64,000 nucleotides of DNA from Spartobacteria bacterium (GTDB taxonomy: Bacteria; Verrucomicrobiota; Verrucomicrobiia; Chthoniobacterales; UBA10450), in assembly GCA_003167365.1 (NCBI GenBank), contig PMTM01000006.1, positions 578,391 through 642,390 on the forward strand. Reading direction: 5' to 3'. The notes beneath the pieces are model-generated. The model was not told the DNA's origin. It saw only the letters and a program-made list of their open reading frames with translations, and ran no database searches. Shown one piece after another: positions 8,459 through 17,175 of the stretch. A program made the position numbers and the translations under genes. Position 1 is the stretch's first letter. Every line of letters starts with the position of its first letter.

Positions 8459-9361
8459 CTAGAAAATCGGCGTGAACGCATACCATTGGTTCCAATATTT
8501 CGTCGTCACACTTTCGAGCACTCGCGACCAAAGAGTCATCGCCTCGGCGAGATCTTCTTCTCGCGGACGGTTCGTGCGCACGCAAAAAATCGGCTCGCGC
8601 ACGATGATCTGATATCGACGGTAGCCTAGGCGAACGACAAAGAGCGGATAAATCGGCGCGGGCGCGACCAGAGAAAGAATGAATGGACCGCTTGGCAGGG
8701 AAACCTTCCGTCCGAAAAGTTTTGCCGGCGAAGATGCGACGTTGTCCATGATGCGATCGCCTTGAATGGAAACGATTTCTCCGTTGCGCAGCGCGTTGAG
8801 CAGATCGAACGAAAGCGACGCGCCCTCGGTGTTGTAATCCACTTTTACTGCGCCGGCGCCGGCTTGCTCCAACGCCAAATCGATATGCTGCGCGCTGCGT
8901 TCATCCGGCTCAGGCGCGCGGATCATGCGAATCGCGCGCTGGAATTTTTCGGTGAACAACGCCGCCCCGAGATCGTAGCTTCCCAGATGCGCGGTCAGAA
9001 TGATGGCGCCCTTCGCCGCGAGCAGATTGTCCAGGAAATTGGCGCCGCTTAATTCGCAGGAGAAGCGTGCCTTATTTAGCTTGTAGTTTGTTCCTTCCGC
9101 CATCGTCCACGCGAAATTGTAAAACGTGCGAAAAGCCCGGAAATAGTTAATCACGCGCCACGAATCGGGCAGAACGACCCCGAGGTTGGACACAACCGTT
9201 CTTCGCGCCGGACCGGCGAAGAAGAAAAAGAAAATCGTCCAGAAACAGATCAGGAATGGATGAAAGTAAAAAGGGACGTTAGCGATCGCCCAGTCGAGTC
9301 CTCTTCGCCACAAAACTCCGCGAACGGCCAAGCCTTGCCACCAACCGCGAAGATCGTTCAT
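8459..9361 (-). CDS. Lipid A acyltransferase-like protein (LpxL/HtrB family)
   Basis: About 300 aa from the ATG at 9361. The frame stays open upstream to 9742, but that part is repeat-derived and overlaps nagA. A membrane anchor (FLICFWTIFFFFFAG) is followed by the acyltransferase core with the HX4D motif HLGSYD (H125, D130) and the substrate-site GDRIMDN. Members transfer an acyl chain from acyl-ACP to lipid A precursors at the inner face of the inner membrane. The substrate is inferred; related proteins acylate other lipids. The gene ends 3 bases before the unknown membrane gene at 7973-8455. Confidence 0.85.
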   Translation of the reverse strand: MNDLRGWWQGLAVRGVLWRRGLDWAIANVPFYFHPFLICFWTIFFFFFAGPARRTVVSNLGVVLPDSWRVINYFRAFRTFYNFAWTMAEGTNYKLNKARFSCELSGANFLDNLLAAKGAIILTAHLGSYDLGAALFTEKFQRAIRMIRAPEPDERSAQHIDLALEQAGAGAVKVDYNTEGASLSFDLLNALRNGEIVSIQGDRIMDNVASSPAKLFGRKVSLPSGPFILSLVAPAPIYPLFVVRLGYRRYQIIVREPIFCVRTNRPREEDLAEAMTLWSRVLESVTTKYWNQWYAFTPIF

Positions 9362-9451
9362 AGAATCCGGCTGTGAAACTGAGCGTGAAATCTCCAGCGT
9401 TAGCCGGGAAAGAGAATGGACTTTGCCGCTGGCAAACGCAATCAGAGACGA

Positions 9452-9486
9452 TTGAGCGTTGGACGTTGAGCGTTGAGCGTTGGACG
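9452..9486. repeat. Heptanucleotide tandem array, five units
   Basis: Seven-base units TTGAGCG and TTGGACG alternate: TTGAGCG, TTGGACG, TTGAGCG, TTGAGCG, TTGGACG. The array lies in the divergent gap between the acyltransferase and nagA, only 14 bases before the nagA start codon, so copy-number change could alter nagA translation. It is one of five heptad loci in the window. Confidence 0.85.
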
Positions 9487-9499
9487 TTAATCCGCCGAA

Positions 9500-10657
9500 A
9501 TGATCTTTCGTAACGCGCGTCTCATTTTTCCCGACGGTATTCGGGACGGTCTCGAGCTGGTTGTTCGCGATGGCAAAATCGCCGAGTTGCGGAAGAGAAC
9601 GGATAGCCGCGGAAAAGAGGTTGTCGATCTTGACGGAAATTATCTCGCGCCCGGATTTGTCGATCTTCACGTCCATGGCGCGGTCGGACGCGATACGATG
9701 GAAGCTTCGATGGATGCATTTCGCGCAATTTGTGATTATCACGCAAGCGGCGGCACGACTTCGCTGCTCTTAACGACCGCGACTGCTCCGATCGACACGA
9801 TTGCCGACGTAGTGAAAGCGATTCGCGATTGTCGATCTTCGATCCAGCAAATCGCCGGCGCTCATGTCGAAGGTCCGTTTATTTCAAAAGCAAAACCCGG
9901 CGCGCAACGGGTGGAATTCATTCAGGACCCGACTCCGCAACGCTTCGCGCCGTTGCTCGAATATTCGGATGTGATCAAACGCATGACCCTCGCGCCGGAG
10001 TTGCCCGGCGCGCTCGACCTGATCGATCAACTGGTAAAGCGCGAGGTTGATGTTAGCGGCGGTCATAGCGATGCCTGGGACGAGCAGGCGCGCGCGGCGT
10101 TCGAACATGGGATGCGCAGCGTGACCCACACGTTCAACTGCATGTCGAGCGCGCGCCGAGATGGAATTTACCGGAAGGCCGGTTTGCTCGAGCTCGCGTT
10201 AAGCGAACCGGAGATCCTTTGCGAACTAATTGCTGATGGTCACCACGTTTCGGCGACATTGATGAAAATGTTGTATCGCGCGAAAGGAGCGTACGGGACT
10301 TGTCTGGTGACCGACGCAACCGCGGGCGCTGGTTTGCCGGCGGGATCACGCTTTTCGCTTTTCGGTCGCGAGTGCATCGTCGAAAACGGCGTTTGTCTTC
10401 TGGCCGATCGTTCGGCGCTGGCGGGCAGTGCCGCACGCATGATCGATCTCGTTCGCACTCTGGTCCAAGATGCCGGTGTGCAGCTGAGCGAAGCGATCAC
10501 GATGGCAACGAAAACTCCGGCGCGCGCGATCGGACTAAAAACGAAAGGGTCTCTCGAAATTGGCGCCGACGCCGATTTCGCAATCTTGTCGCGCGATCTC
10601 GAGGTGGTCCAAGCGTTTGTAGGGGGAGACGAAGTTTTCGCGCTAGATCGACAATAG
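9500..10657 (+). CDS. nagA: N-acetylglucosamine-6-phosphate deacetylase
   Basis: 385 aa, the usual family length. Metal-site motifs of the amidohydrolase superfamily are in order: FVDLHVHG near residue 55, HVEGPF near 125, SGGHSDA near 190, THTFNCMS near 213 and the catalytic aspartate in LVTDAT near 274. It deacetylates GlcNAc-6-phosphate to glucosamine-6-phosphate in amino-sugar and cell-wall recycling. This fits with the kinase-MurQ fusion at 39348-41099, whose product would be GlcNAc-6-phosphate. Three exact TTGTCGATCTT copies fall inside it, in two reading frames. Its end overlaps the convergent glycosyltransferase by 15 bases. Confidence 0.95.
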   Translation: MIFRNARLIFPDGIRDGLELVVRDGKIAELRKRTDSRGKEVVDLDGNYLAPGFVDLHVHGAVGRDTMEASMDAFRAICDYHASGGTTSLLLTTATAPIDTIADVVKAIRDCRSSIQQIAGAHVEGPFISKAKPGAQRVEFIQDPTPQRFAPLLEYSDVIKRMTLAPELPGALDLIDQLVKREVDVSGGHSDAWDEQARAAFEHGMRSVTHTFNCMSSARRDGIYRKAGLLELALSEPEILCELIADGHHVSATLMKMLYRAKGAYGTCLVTDATAGAGLPAGSRFSLFGRECIVENGVCLLADRSALAGSAARMIDLVRTLVQDAGVQLSEAITMATKTPARAIGLKTKGSLEIGADADFAILSRDLEVVQAFVGGDEVFALDRQ

Positions 10658-11725
10658 AAATTCAGCCACGTCGAGCGACGCGCGCGGCCGGCTCAATTTA
10701 CTGATGTTCGTTTCCCATTCGCGCCATTGCTTGGCGTCGTCCGCAAACGCTCGCCGAACTTGAGCGACGACTTCGTCCGGCGAATGCGCCAGCACGCCGG
10801 AATTCGTTTGGACAATCAACTGAGCATTACCTTCTTCTTGTCCGGAGACGACGTGATTGATGATCATCGGACAACGCGCGGCAATTGTTTCCTGAACGGT
10901 CGCGCCGCCGGCTTTGCCGATGAGCAAGTGGCTGGCGCCAAGCATGCGCGGGAGATCATCGGTCCAGCCGACGATGTCGATCTTGCGATTGTTCGCGCTT
11001 GCTTCAATTGCTCGTCGAAGTCTGTCGTCGCGTCCGACGGTTACGGTAAGTTCGATGCCGAGATCGAGAAGCTTGCTTACCAATTCCGGCGCGCGTTTTG
11101 TTCCAGCGTTAATCATGTAGAGAACGCGTCGCGCGGATTCCGAAGGCGGTTGTCGATCTTGTGCGAGATCGGCGAATTTTGGGCTTACCGGAAAGCCGAA
11201 TGTCTTGATCAGTTCGGGTGCGACTCCTCCCTTGCTCACGACCGCTGCGCTCTGCTCGTTGGGAACGAGAAAATAATCCGCGGAACACCGATACCAGATC
11301 GCATTGACCGTGATCGAATCGGTGACGACGACAACGCTCCGGCAAGATCGACTCGGCCCAAGAATCTGGTTGAGCATGTAGGGATAAGGCGGGAAGACCG
11401 AAACGACCGCGTCGGGTTGAAGGCGAGCGAGCAAATGGGCGAGTCGATTTTTGACGGGAGAAAAGAAACGCCCCAAATCCTGGTCTACGGTTGTCTTGAG
11501 ATCGAGCCACCGATAAACGCGGCCCCAGGAACGGGGCCAACGATTGATGACCGTTAGATAAGCTTTGCGCACGAGTTCGTTGAGTGCGCCATAGGTTTCC
11601 GCGAAGAGATCGTGCATCTCGACCTCCGCATCCGGCGCCATTCGCGCGAGGCCATCCCGAATTCCGCGGGCGGCCGCATTATGACCTTCGCCGAAGCTCG
11701 CCGTGAGAATCAGAATTTTTTTCAC
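10643..11725 (-). CDS. Glycosyltransferase, MGDG synthase / UgtP-like
   Basis: 360 aa. The N-terminus LILTASFGEGHNAAARG is the acceptor-binding motif of the galactosyldiacylglycerol synthase family. The GT28-type donor site appears as HLLIGKAGGATVQE followed by ARCPMI near residues 265-285. Such enzymes add a sugar from a UDP-sugar to diacylglycerol or a related lipid on the cytoplasmic membrane face. The exact sugar and lipid cannot be read from the sequence. A one-mismatch inverted copy of the window's 11-mer (10644-10654) sits in the overlap with nagA. Confidence 0.85.
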   Translation of the reverse strand: MKKILILTASFGEGHNAAARGIRDGLARMAPDAEVEMHDLFAETYGALNELVRKAYLTVINRWPRSWGRVYRWLDLKTTVDQDLGRFFSPVKNRLAHLLARLQPDAVVSVFPPYPYMLNQILGPSRSCRSVVVVTDSITVNAIWYRCSADYFLVPNEQSAAVVSKGGVAPELIKTFGFPVSPKFADLAQDRQPPSESARRVLYMINAGTKRAPELVSKLLDLGIELTVTVGRDDRLRRAIEASANNRKIDIVGWTDDLPRMLGASHLLIGKAGGATVQETIAARCPMIINHVVSGQEEGNAQLIVQTNSGVLAHSPDEVVAQVRRAFADDAKQWREWETNISKLSRPRASLDVAEFLLSI

Positions 11726-11806
11726 GAATCGTTAAGAGAGATCTCCGGCGAGAACGAACGGAAGTTTAATGGATATTTCGATGCGGCAAAGTAAACTCTC
11801 CCCCGC

Positions 11807-12691
11807 GTGAGAGTGCTGTCCTTTGTTTGGAGAATTTTTCGGCGTTTGGTTTGGCAAACCGCGACCGATAACACCACCGGTCTCGCGGCCCAGATGGCGT
11901 ATCAGATGCTTTTCACTCTCGCGCCGGGGTTGCTCTTCCTCTGGCATTTGCTTGGCCTATTCGGCACCGACCCCGCGAAACTGCATCGTATGTTTCTCAT
12001 TTTAAAGAGTTTTATCCCGCCGGACCCGAGGGTGCAGGACATTCTGGATGCGGCGATGGCGAGCGTTGTTGTCACTGGTTCAAATGGAATACTGGCGAAC
12101 GTGGGAATTATCCTCGGGATTTATCTGGGCACGATGTTTATCTCGACCATCTCGCGCGCGCTAAGCGAGACCCACGGCGTGCGCGAAGATCAACATTGGT
12201 GGTCGAAATATATCATCTCGTTTCTGCTGCTTTTTTGGTTCGGGATCACGCTGCTTGTTTGTTTCAACGCAGTCGTCTTCGGCGAAAAGCTCGCCGGCGT
12301 GGCCGAAGTGAATTTTCAACTAACTATCCCACTGCAAGAATGGGTCGTGGCGCTGAATCTCCCGCTTACTGCGCTGGCGCTGGTCCTGCTCGCGCTCGCA
12401 TTGTATCTGCTCACGCCGGAAAATTATCTCACCATTCGACAAGCGCTGCCGGGCGCGATCTTCTTTGCGGTCGGTTGGATCATTGTCACAAAACTCTTCC
12501 AGTACTACGTCGCGAAATACGATCGCTATAACCCAACTTACCTCGCTCTCGCGTCGATCATAGTCTTGCTCACCTGGATGTATCTGACCTGTTTGCTCCT
12601 GCTTCTCGGCGGTAAATTAAACGCGATCCTGCGTCGCGAGCGGGAAAGCGCGACCACAGTTCCGGCTCCTCCCGCGCCGCAGGCCGCTTGA
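11807..12691 (+). CDS. YihY/BrkB family membrane protein
   Basis: 294 aa, GTG start. Six hydrophobic helices and the family motifs are present: AAQMAYQMLFTLAPGLLFL near residue 25, LTPENYLTIRQALPGAIFFAVGW near residues 204-226 and YNPTYLALASIIVLLTWMYL near residues 243-262. This family was once annotated as RNase BN, but that is not its function; a transporter or flippase role is suspected in the literature and not established. It overlaps the next gene by 4 bases, so the two are translationally coupled. Confidence 0.88.
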   Translation: MRVLSFVWRIFRRLVWQTATDNTTGLAAQMAYQMLFTLAPGLLFLWHLLGLFGTDPAKLHRMFLILKSFIPPDPRVQDILDAAMASVVVTGSNGILANVGIILGIYLGTMFISTISRALSETHGVREDQHWWSKYIISFLLLFWFGITLLVCFNAVVFGEKLAGVAEVNFQLTIPLQEWVVALNLPLTALALVLLALALYLLTPENYLTIRQALPGAIFFAVGWIIVTKLFQYYVAKYDRYNPTYLALASIIVLLTWMYLTCLLLLLGGKLNAILRRERESATTVPAPPAPQAA

Positions 12692-13935
12692 ACACAACGC
12701 CGGGTCTGTTACGCTCCGCTGCCGTGGCGCGTTTTCGTATTTGGCTCACAATCGCATTCGCGCTCAGCGCGATGATCGGCACGTTCCTTTGCGCTCAGGG
12801 GAACGACGAAGAAGACCGCAAGCGGGAGCAATTTCTCAAAACCCGCGAAGCCGAAGCGTCTCCGACTGCATCGCCAAAGGCGAAGAAACCGAAGAGCAAA
12901 ACAACTCCTACGTCCACGTCCAAAAAGGCGAAACCAAGCGAAACGGCCGAACCGAGCGCAACTCCGAAGGTGAAATCGGCGAAGAAGAAAGAATCGGAAG
13001 CCGAAGAAGCGAAGCCGAAGTCGAGCGAGACGCCGGAACCGTCAGCCTCGCCCAAACCAAAAAAGTCGTCGAGTTCGACAGCAAAATCCAAATCGACCAA
13101 GAAAAAATCGGTGGCAAAGAAAGAAGCGACGCCGAAGAAAAAAGGAATCGCAAAAACAAGCGGAGCCAAGGCAAAAGAGACTCCGACGCCAGAGAAAATA
13201 CCGAAGGCTGTAAGAGCAGTCTCGCCAAGTCCAATTGCGACACCGATTGAGCGGCCGACTGCGCCACCTCTGCGCGCCATCGTTGCGCCCACGCCGGCGC
13301 CAACCATCGCGCCCATCGAAGAAGAACCGGCGCAGGTCACGATTGAGAAATCGGGTTACGAGAAACCAGTGGGTTTCTTTGCCCGGCTTTTCGGCGGCGG
13401 CGGTCGGAGCAGCAGCAGCGGCAATTATCGATATTTGACCAGCTCCATACGCGCGGAGATCGATCGTGCGCCGGTCATGCCGCGTCGCTGGCAATACATT
13501 ATCGTGCACAACAGCGGGACGCGGCAGGGCAATGCCGCAGCGTTCGACTATTATCATCGGCATGTCCGGCGCATGCAGAATGGTCTGGCCTATCATTTCG
13601 TCATCGGAAACGGCACCTCGACTCGAAACGGGGAAGTCGAAATAGGCGATCGTTGGCGCCGGCAAATCAACGGCGGCCACGTGCACAGCGACTATCTCAA
13701 CAATATCGCGCTCGGGATTTGTTTGGTCGGCGATTTCAATCGCGACCAGCCGACGCGCGCGCAACTGGACTGCTGCGAAGAGCTAATTCGGTATCTGCGA
13801 CAGCGTTGCGGCAAGATCGATAACAATCACTACGCAATCGTCCGCCCGCATCGCGAAGTGAATCCGCCGCGATGGGCGACCGATTGTCCGGGCGACGCAT
13901 TTCCATATTCATGGTTTCGCCGATTCCAGGAATGA
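12688..13935 (+). CDS. Secreted N-acetylmuramoyl-L-alanine amidase-like protein with Lys/Ser/Pro-rich linker
   Basis: 415 aa from a TTG overlapping the YihY stop; a GTG at 12724 is also possible. A signal-like segment (FRIWLTIAFALSAMIG) is followed by about 150 residues rich in Lys, Ser, Thr, Pro and Glu. The C-terminal amidase_2/PGRP fold runs from about residue 265. Likely zinc ligands are His in YIIVHNSGT, His in VRPHREVN and Cys in TDCPGD. The tyrosine/glutamate residues needed for full amidase activity were not verified, so it may bind rather than cut peptidoglycan. The basic linker probably spans or binds the wall, which is inference. Confidence 0.82.
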   Translation: MNTTPGLLRSAAVARFRIWLTIAFALSAMIGTFLCAQGNDEEDRKREQFLKTREAEASPTASPKAKKPKSKTTPTSTSKKAKPSETAEPSATPKVKSAKKKESEAEEAKPKSSETPEPSASPKPKKSSSSTAKSKSTKKKSVAKKEATPKKKGIAKTSGAKAKETPTPEKIPKAVRAVSPSPIATPIERPTAPPLRAIVAPTPAPTIAPIEEEPAQVTIEKSGYEKPVGFFARLFGGGGRSSSSGNYRYLTSSIRAEIDRAPVMPRRWQYIIVHNSGTRQGNAAAFDYYHRHVRRMQNGLAYHFVIGNGTSTRNGEVEIGDRWRRQINGGHVHSDYLNNIALGICLVGDFNRDQPTRAQLDCCEELIRYLRQRCGKIDNNHYAIVRPHREVNPPRWATDCPGDAFPYSWFRRFQE

Positions 13936-14070
13936 TCTGCCGCGAGCGCGGTTTGTAGGATTTTTCCCTACAGCAACGTCGACAAGATGAACGAAAAATT
14001 CGTTAGGCGAATTTTTTTCCGCAACTGCTTGAGTGATTCGGTGGTTTTACCTGCACAAACACTGAATCCA

Positions 14071-15195
14071 ATGAGAAATATCAAATCCCTTCTAACGGTC
14101 ATCGTATTGCTGGGTCTTTTTGCCGCGCCCGCTTTCGCGCAAGTTAGTCTCCGCGGCCTTTATATTCCGTCGCCGCAAACAAATCCTCCACTCATCATTT
14201 GGGTGCACGATAACGACACCATCGGTGTACACATTTTTGATTCGACGCAGCAAAAGGTCGGCTTCGGCAAAGGCCGATTGAGCAACGACAGCTTTAGCGT
14301 AACGACTTCGACCGGCCAAACGGTGGCCGGTTCCGTCTCGGGACTCGGGCCCGACCAAAAGCCGGTGATCACCGCGACGCTCGATACCAGCGGCAGCTCG
14401 ACGCAATTTGCCGCGCCGCGTGATCCGATTTTTCGCACGCCGGGCGGCGGCGTGAATCCGCTGGCCGGCCGCTTTGACGGATTCGCTTACGATCAAACGA
14501 CACCGGGCGAACTCGGTGTGACGTTCATTATCGATGCGAGCAACAATTTATATTTCATCGAGCAGATGCGGGGCAACAACGGATTCAACGGCGGCATCGG
14601 TACCGTGAGTCCGTCAACAACGACGATGTCCGATTCGAGCGACGAAGCGTCTAGCGACCCCGAGACCGTCAATTCGGGGACGTTCAGTGTGAGCACCGTG
14701 CAAGGCTTTACGGTCACGGGAAGTTTCGTGAATACCGACTTCCTCATGGAAGGAACATTCCAGCAGCCGAACGGCTCATATAAGTTCCGAGCCAAAAATG
14801 AAGCGGGCGCGTTTCATCTCAGTAACATCTCTACGCGCGGCTTCGTCAATACCGGCGATGGGCAATTGATCAGCGGTTTAATCATTAGCGGTGGACCGAA
14901 GCGCGTGCTGATCCGCGTGCTCGGCCCCGGTTTGGCGAATTTCGGTGTCAGCCCAATTTTGGAAACGCCAACAGTGCAATTTTTCCACAACTCGACACTG
15001 CTCGCTTCCGACACCGGCTGGAAGAACAACGCGAACGCGCAGGAAATCCAAGATACCGGACTCGCGCCGAAGAATGACGGCGACAGCGCTCTTCTCACGA
15101 CTTTGGAACCGGGAGCTTACACCGCCATCATAACGGGCGCGAATGGCGCAACCGGTATCGCGCTGGTTGAAGTTTACGAGGTCGGGATTTTCTAA
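14071..15195 (+). CDS. Secreted protein of unknown function with verrucomicrobial GIALVEVY domain
   Basis: 374 aa from the ATG at 14071, which gives a clean signal peptide ending APAFA. The frame is open 28 codons upstream, but that part is not signal-like. The first half is beta-rich with repeated Thr/Ser/Gly strands. The last 110 residues (from LISGLIISGGPKRVLIRVLG to TGIALVEVYEVG) form a beta domain that recurs in predicted secreted proteins of soil Verrucomicrobiota, in my experience of such genomes. No catalytic motif is seen. A strong hairpin terminator follows at 15218-15247. Confidence 0.78.
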   Translation: MRNIKSLLTVIVLLGLFAAPAFAQVSLRGLYIPSPQTNPPLIIWVHDNDTIGVHIFDSTQQKVGFGKGRLSNDSFSVTTSTGQTVAGSVSGLGPDQKPVITATLDTSGSSTQFAAPRDPIFRTPGGGVNPLAGRFDGFAYDQTTPGELGVTFIIDASNNLYFIEQMRGNNGFNGGIGTVSPSTTTMSDSSDEASSDPETVNSGTFSVSTVQGFTVTGSFVNTDFLMEGTFQQPNGSYKFRAKNEAGAFHLSNISTRGFVNTGDGQLISGLIISGGPKRVLIRVLGPGLANFGVSPILETPTVQFFHNSTLLASDTGWKNNANAQEIQDTGLAPKNDGDSALLTTLEPGAYTAIITGANGATGIALVEVYEVGIF

Positions 15196-15217
15196 GCAGG
15201 TCAGCTAATGTTGGAGC

Positions 15218-15247
15218 AACGCCGCCGGGTATGAACCCGGCGGCGTT
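15218..15247 (+). terminator. Hairpin terminator after the 14071-15195 gene
   Basis: A perfect 13-bp stem, AACGCCGCCGGGT (15218-15230) with ACCCGGCGGCGTT (15235-15247), closes an ATGA loop. It is followed by a short T-rich run. It lies 23 bases after the stop codon, as expected of intrinsic termination. Confidence 0.85.
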
Positions 15248-15404
15248 TTGCTTTGACGAGAATGTCGAGATCAGCCCGTGTTGAGCAAGTCGAGAATTTC
15301 TGCGCGCACGTTGCCGCTGTTTTCGTAGCGCGCCATCGCCGCAGCTTGCCCCTAAAGTATCCTGGACTGATATTCCTCTCGTTAGCCCGCGTTCATACGT
15401 CGCC

Positions 15405-15809
15405 ATGATAAGTCGCAAGAAGATTAAATGGATACTGTGGTTTGAGACTCTGGGCTTCCTGCTCCTGATTCTGCTCTCGTGGCTCGATGAGCTTGTGAGT
15501 TTGCCTCAATTAATTTTTGGCGGCGATACCCACGGCGGCCCCAATTGGCACGAGGCTGTACTGGAGAGCTCGGCTTTGGTGATGGTGTGGTGCGTCGTGA
15601 TTCTTTTCACGAAGCGGCTCATGCGGCGGCTATTTTATTTGGATGACTTTCTTCGGGTGTGCGCCTGGTGTCGAAAAATTGGTTACGGGGACGAGTGGAC
15701 CACGGTAGAGGATTATTTTTCCCGGGGTTTCGCCATCAAGACCTCTCACGGCATATGTCCCGCATGCGAGGCGAAATCGGCCGAAGAAGGCAAGAGACGC
15801 GCGGCCTAA
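15405..15809 (+). CDS. Small membrane protein with a C-terminal zinc-ribbon-like module
   Basis: 134 aa. Two hydrophobic helices (about residues 7-25 and 46-66) are followed by a cytoplasmic module with CAWC near residue 83 and CPAC near residue 120. The text between them (EDYFSRGFAIKTSHGICPAC) resembles a short domain seen at the ends of bacterial sensor and response-regulator proteins, where it reads roughly CAWCKK...W...EXY...SHGICPXC. The four cysteines could bind zinc. No catalytic or DNA-binding domain is attached. The function is unknown. Confidence 0.72.
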   Translation: MISRKKIKWILWFETLGFLLLILLSWLDELVSLPQLIFGGDTHGGPNWHEAVLESSALVMVWCVVILFTKRLMRRLFYLDDFLRVCAWCRKIGYGDEWTTVEDYFSRGFAIKTSHGICPACEAKSAEEGKRRAA

Positions 15810-15933
15810 CCGCTGGTTTCAGGAATAGTTAGCGCGTTGAACAGCTAAAGCGGCGAATATCAAACCGCTTCAACGCCTTCAAGAAGCTGGACAATCTCGT
15901 CGCGCACGGCGGAAAATAAAGCCGCGAAGGACG

Positions 15934-17175
15934 TCAATTCCGTTGCGCTACGATCAGATTGCTCTTGATATAATTCCACTGATAGCCAAATCCGAAATCC
16001 AGCGGCGGGGGACTCGTCTGCTCGTACAGTTCCCGAAGCTGCGGCTGGTAATGTTGTTTGAAGGAATCGATCGGGCCAATGTAAGTGCCGAAGAGTCGCA
16101 GGTTCCATTTGTCGCGATTGAAATAGGAAAGAGGAATTCCGGAGTCGTCTTGCATAATCGTGTTGCTGTGATCGAGCACAAAGTTGCGAATCGTTGAGAA
16201 GCCATTCTCAAACAAAAGATAAGAAGACGATTTCAACAGACTCGAGCCCACGCCGAAGTGTTGGCAAAAATTGAGAAAGCCGGGATTCGACTTGATTCCG
16301 TCATTGGAAATATCAGTGGTGAAATAAAACATCGTCTGCGTATTGCGCGTGCGATTGTCGATGTAGGAAATGCGCACGCCAGGAATGGTGCCGCCAGTTT
16401 TGCTGGGCGCAGTTTGCTGGAAGGTGCCGTTGCGATTAAGCGAGACAAACGTGACGTCGGTGATCGTTTTATTGGCGCGGGCGATCAGGACATAAAAAAT
16501 AGGTAGCGTTCCTTTGAGCTCCTGCTGCAAATCGGTCTTCATGTCCTTGGTGATAAAAAAACTGAACCGCAACAGCGAGTTCATCGAGTTTTGAAGATTG
16601 CCGAGCGCGGTCGACATGTCGCGAAGGCGAAGGGGATCGGGCGCCGGGCCGATCGGCTCTGTGCCGCAGAGAACGTAAACCGAAGCGCTCGGGAAAAATT
16701 GATCGACATAAAGAAAATCCGGACCGCTAAACATGTAGAACGCAACCGGCATCGGTGCGGTGGATTCCGGGAGATACGCAGCCTGCCACGTTCGAATTTT
16801 TTCAAAGCGCGGGATAAGCTTGGTGAAGCGGTCTTCGAGGGTCGCCGCATGTTCCTGCCATTCCGGAATCTGAGCAAACGGCGCGAGTGGCGAATTAGGT
16901 GGAACCGGCATGCCGGCGAGAAAATGGGCTGCATCGTCCGGTGAGGCGATCACGCCCGGCGGCACTGGAGGCAAAATTGTGAGTGGGCGTTCGCGCGACG
17001 GCGCCGGCGGCGGCACCCGAAGCAACTGTATTGGTTTTCCACTTGGACTAGGACTTGGAGATGGAGCTCCGAGCGGCCGGCCCGGCTGGTAAGGTTGTTG
17101 CGCCTGAAGCTCGATCGCTGCCACGAAGATCGACAACGCGACCGGCAAAAGTATTCTCGCGCGAAACCTGTTCAT
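15934..17175 (-). CDS. Secreted protein of unknown function
   Basis: 413 aa with a signal peptide ending LQAQQ near residue 27, then a Pro/Ser-rich stretch to about residue 75. The remainder looks like a compact globular domain with many aromatic residues (FYMFSGPDFLYVDQFFP, YVLCGTEPIGP). I recognise no catalytic motif. It overlaps the upstream permease gene by ATGA, so the two are translationally coupled, but the link is unclear. One inverted TTGTCGATCTT copy lies in its signal-peptide region (17126-17136). Confidence 0.75.
   Translation of the reverse strand: MNRFRARILLPVALSIFVAAIELQAQQPYQPGRPLGAPSPSPSPSGKPIQLLRVPPPAPSRERPLTILPPVPPGVIASPDDAAHFLAGMPVPPNSPLAPFAQIPEWQEHAATLEDRFTKLIPRFEKIRTWQAAYLPESTAPMPVAFYMFSGPDFLYVDQFFPSASVYVLCGTEPIGPAPDPLRLRDMSTALGNLQNSMNSLLRFSFFITKDMKTDLQQELKGTLPIFYVLIARANKTITDVTFVSLNRNGTFQQTAPSKTGGTIPGVRISYIDNRTRNTQTMFYFTTDISNDGIKSNPGFLNFCQHFGVGSSLLKSSSYLLFENGFSTIRNFVLDHSNTIMQDDSGIPLSYFNRDKWNLRLFGTYIGPIDSFKQHYQPQLRELYEQTSPPPLDFGFGYQWNYIKSNLIVAQRN

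Noticed and set aside
10727-11557. A 276-codon plus-strand frame opposite the glycosyltransferase.
   Set aside because: It is antisense to the GEGHNAAA glycosyltransferase and has no recognisable motif.
15271-15930. Two minus-strand gene-tail-like fragments, ending RAEILDLLNTG (stop 15271-15273) and RDEIVQLLEGVEAV (stop 15860-15862).
   Set aside because: They look alike (VRxEIxxLL) and could be remnants of related genes, but each is only about 20 codons, too short for support.
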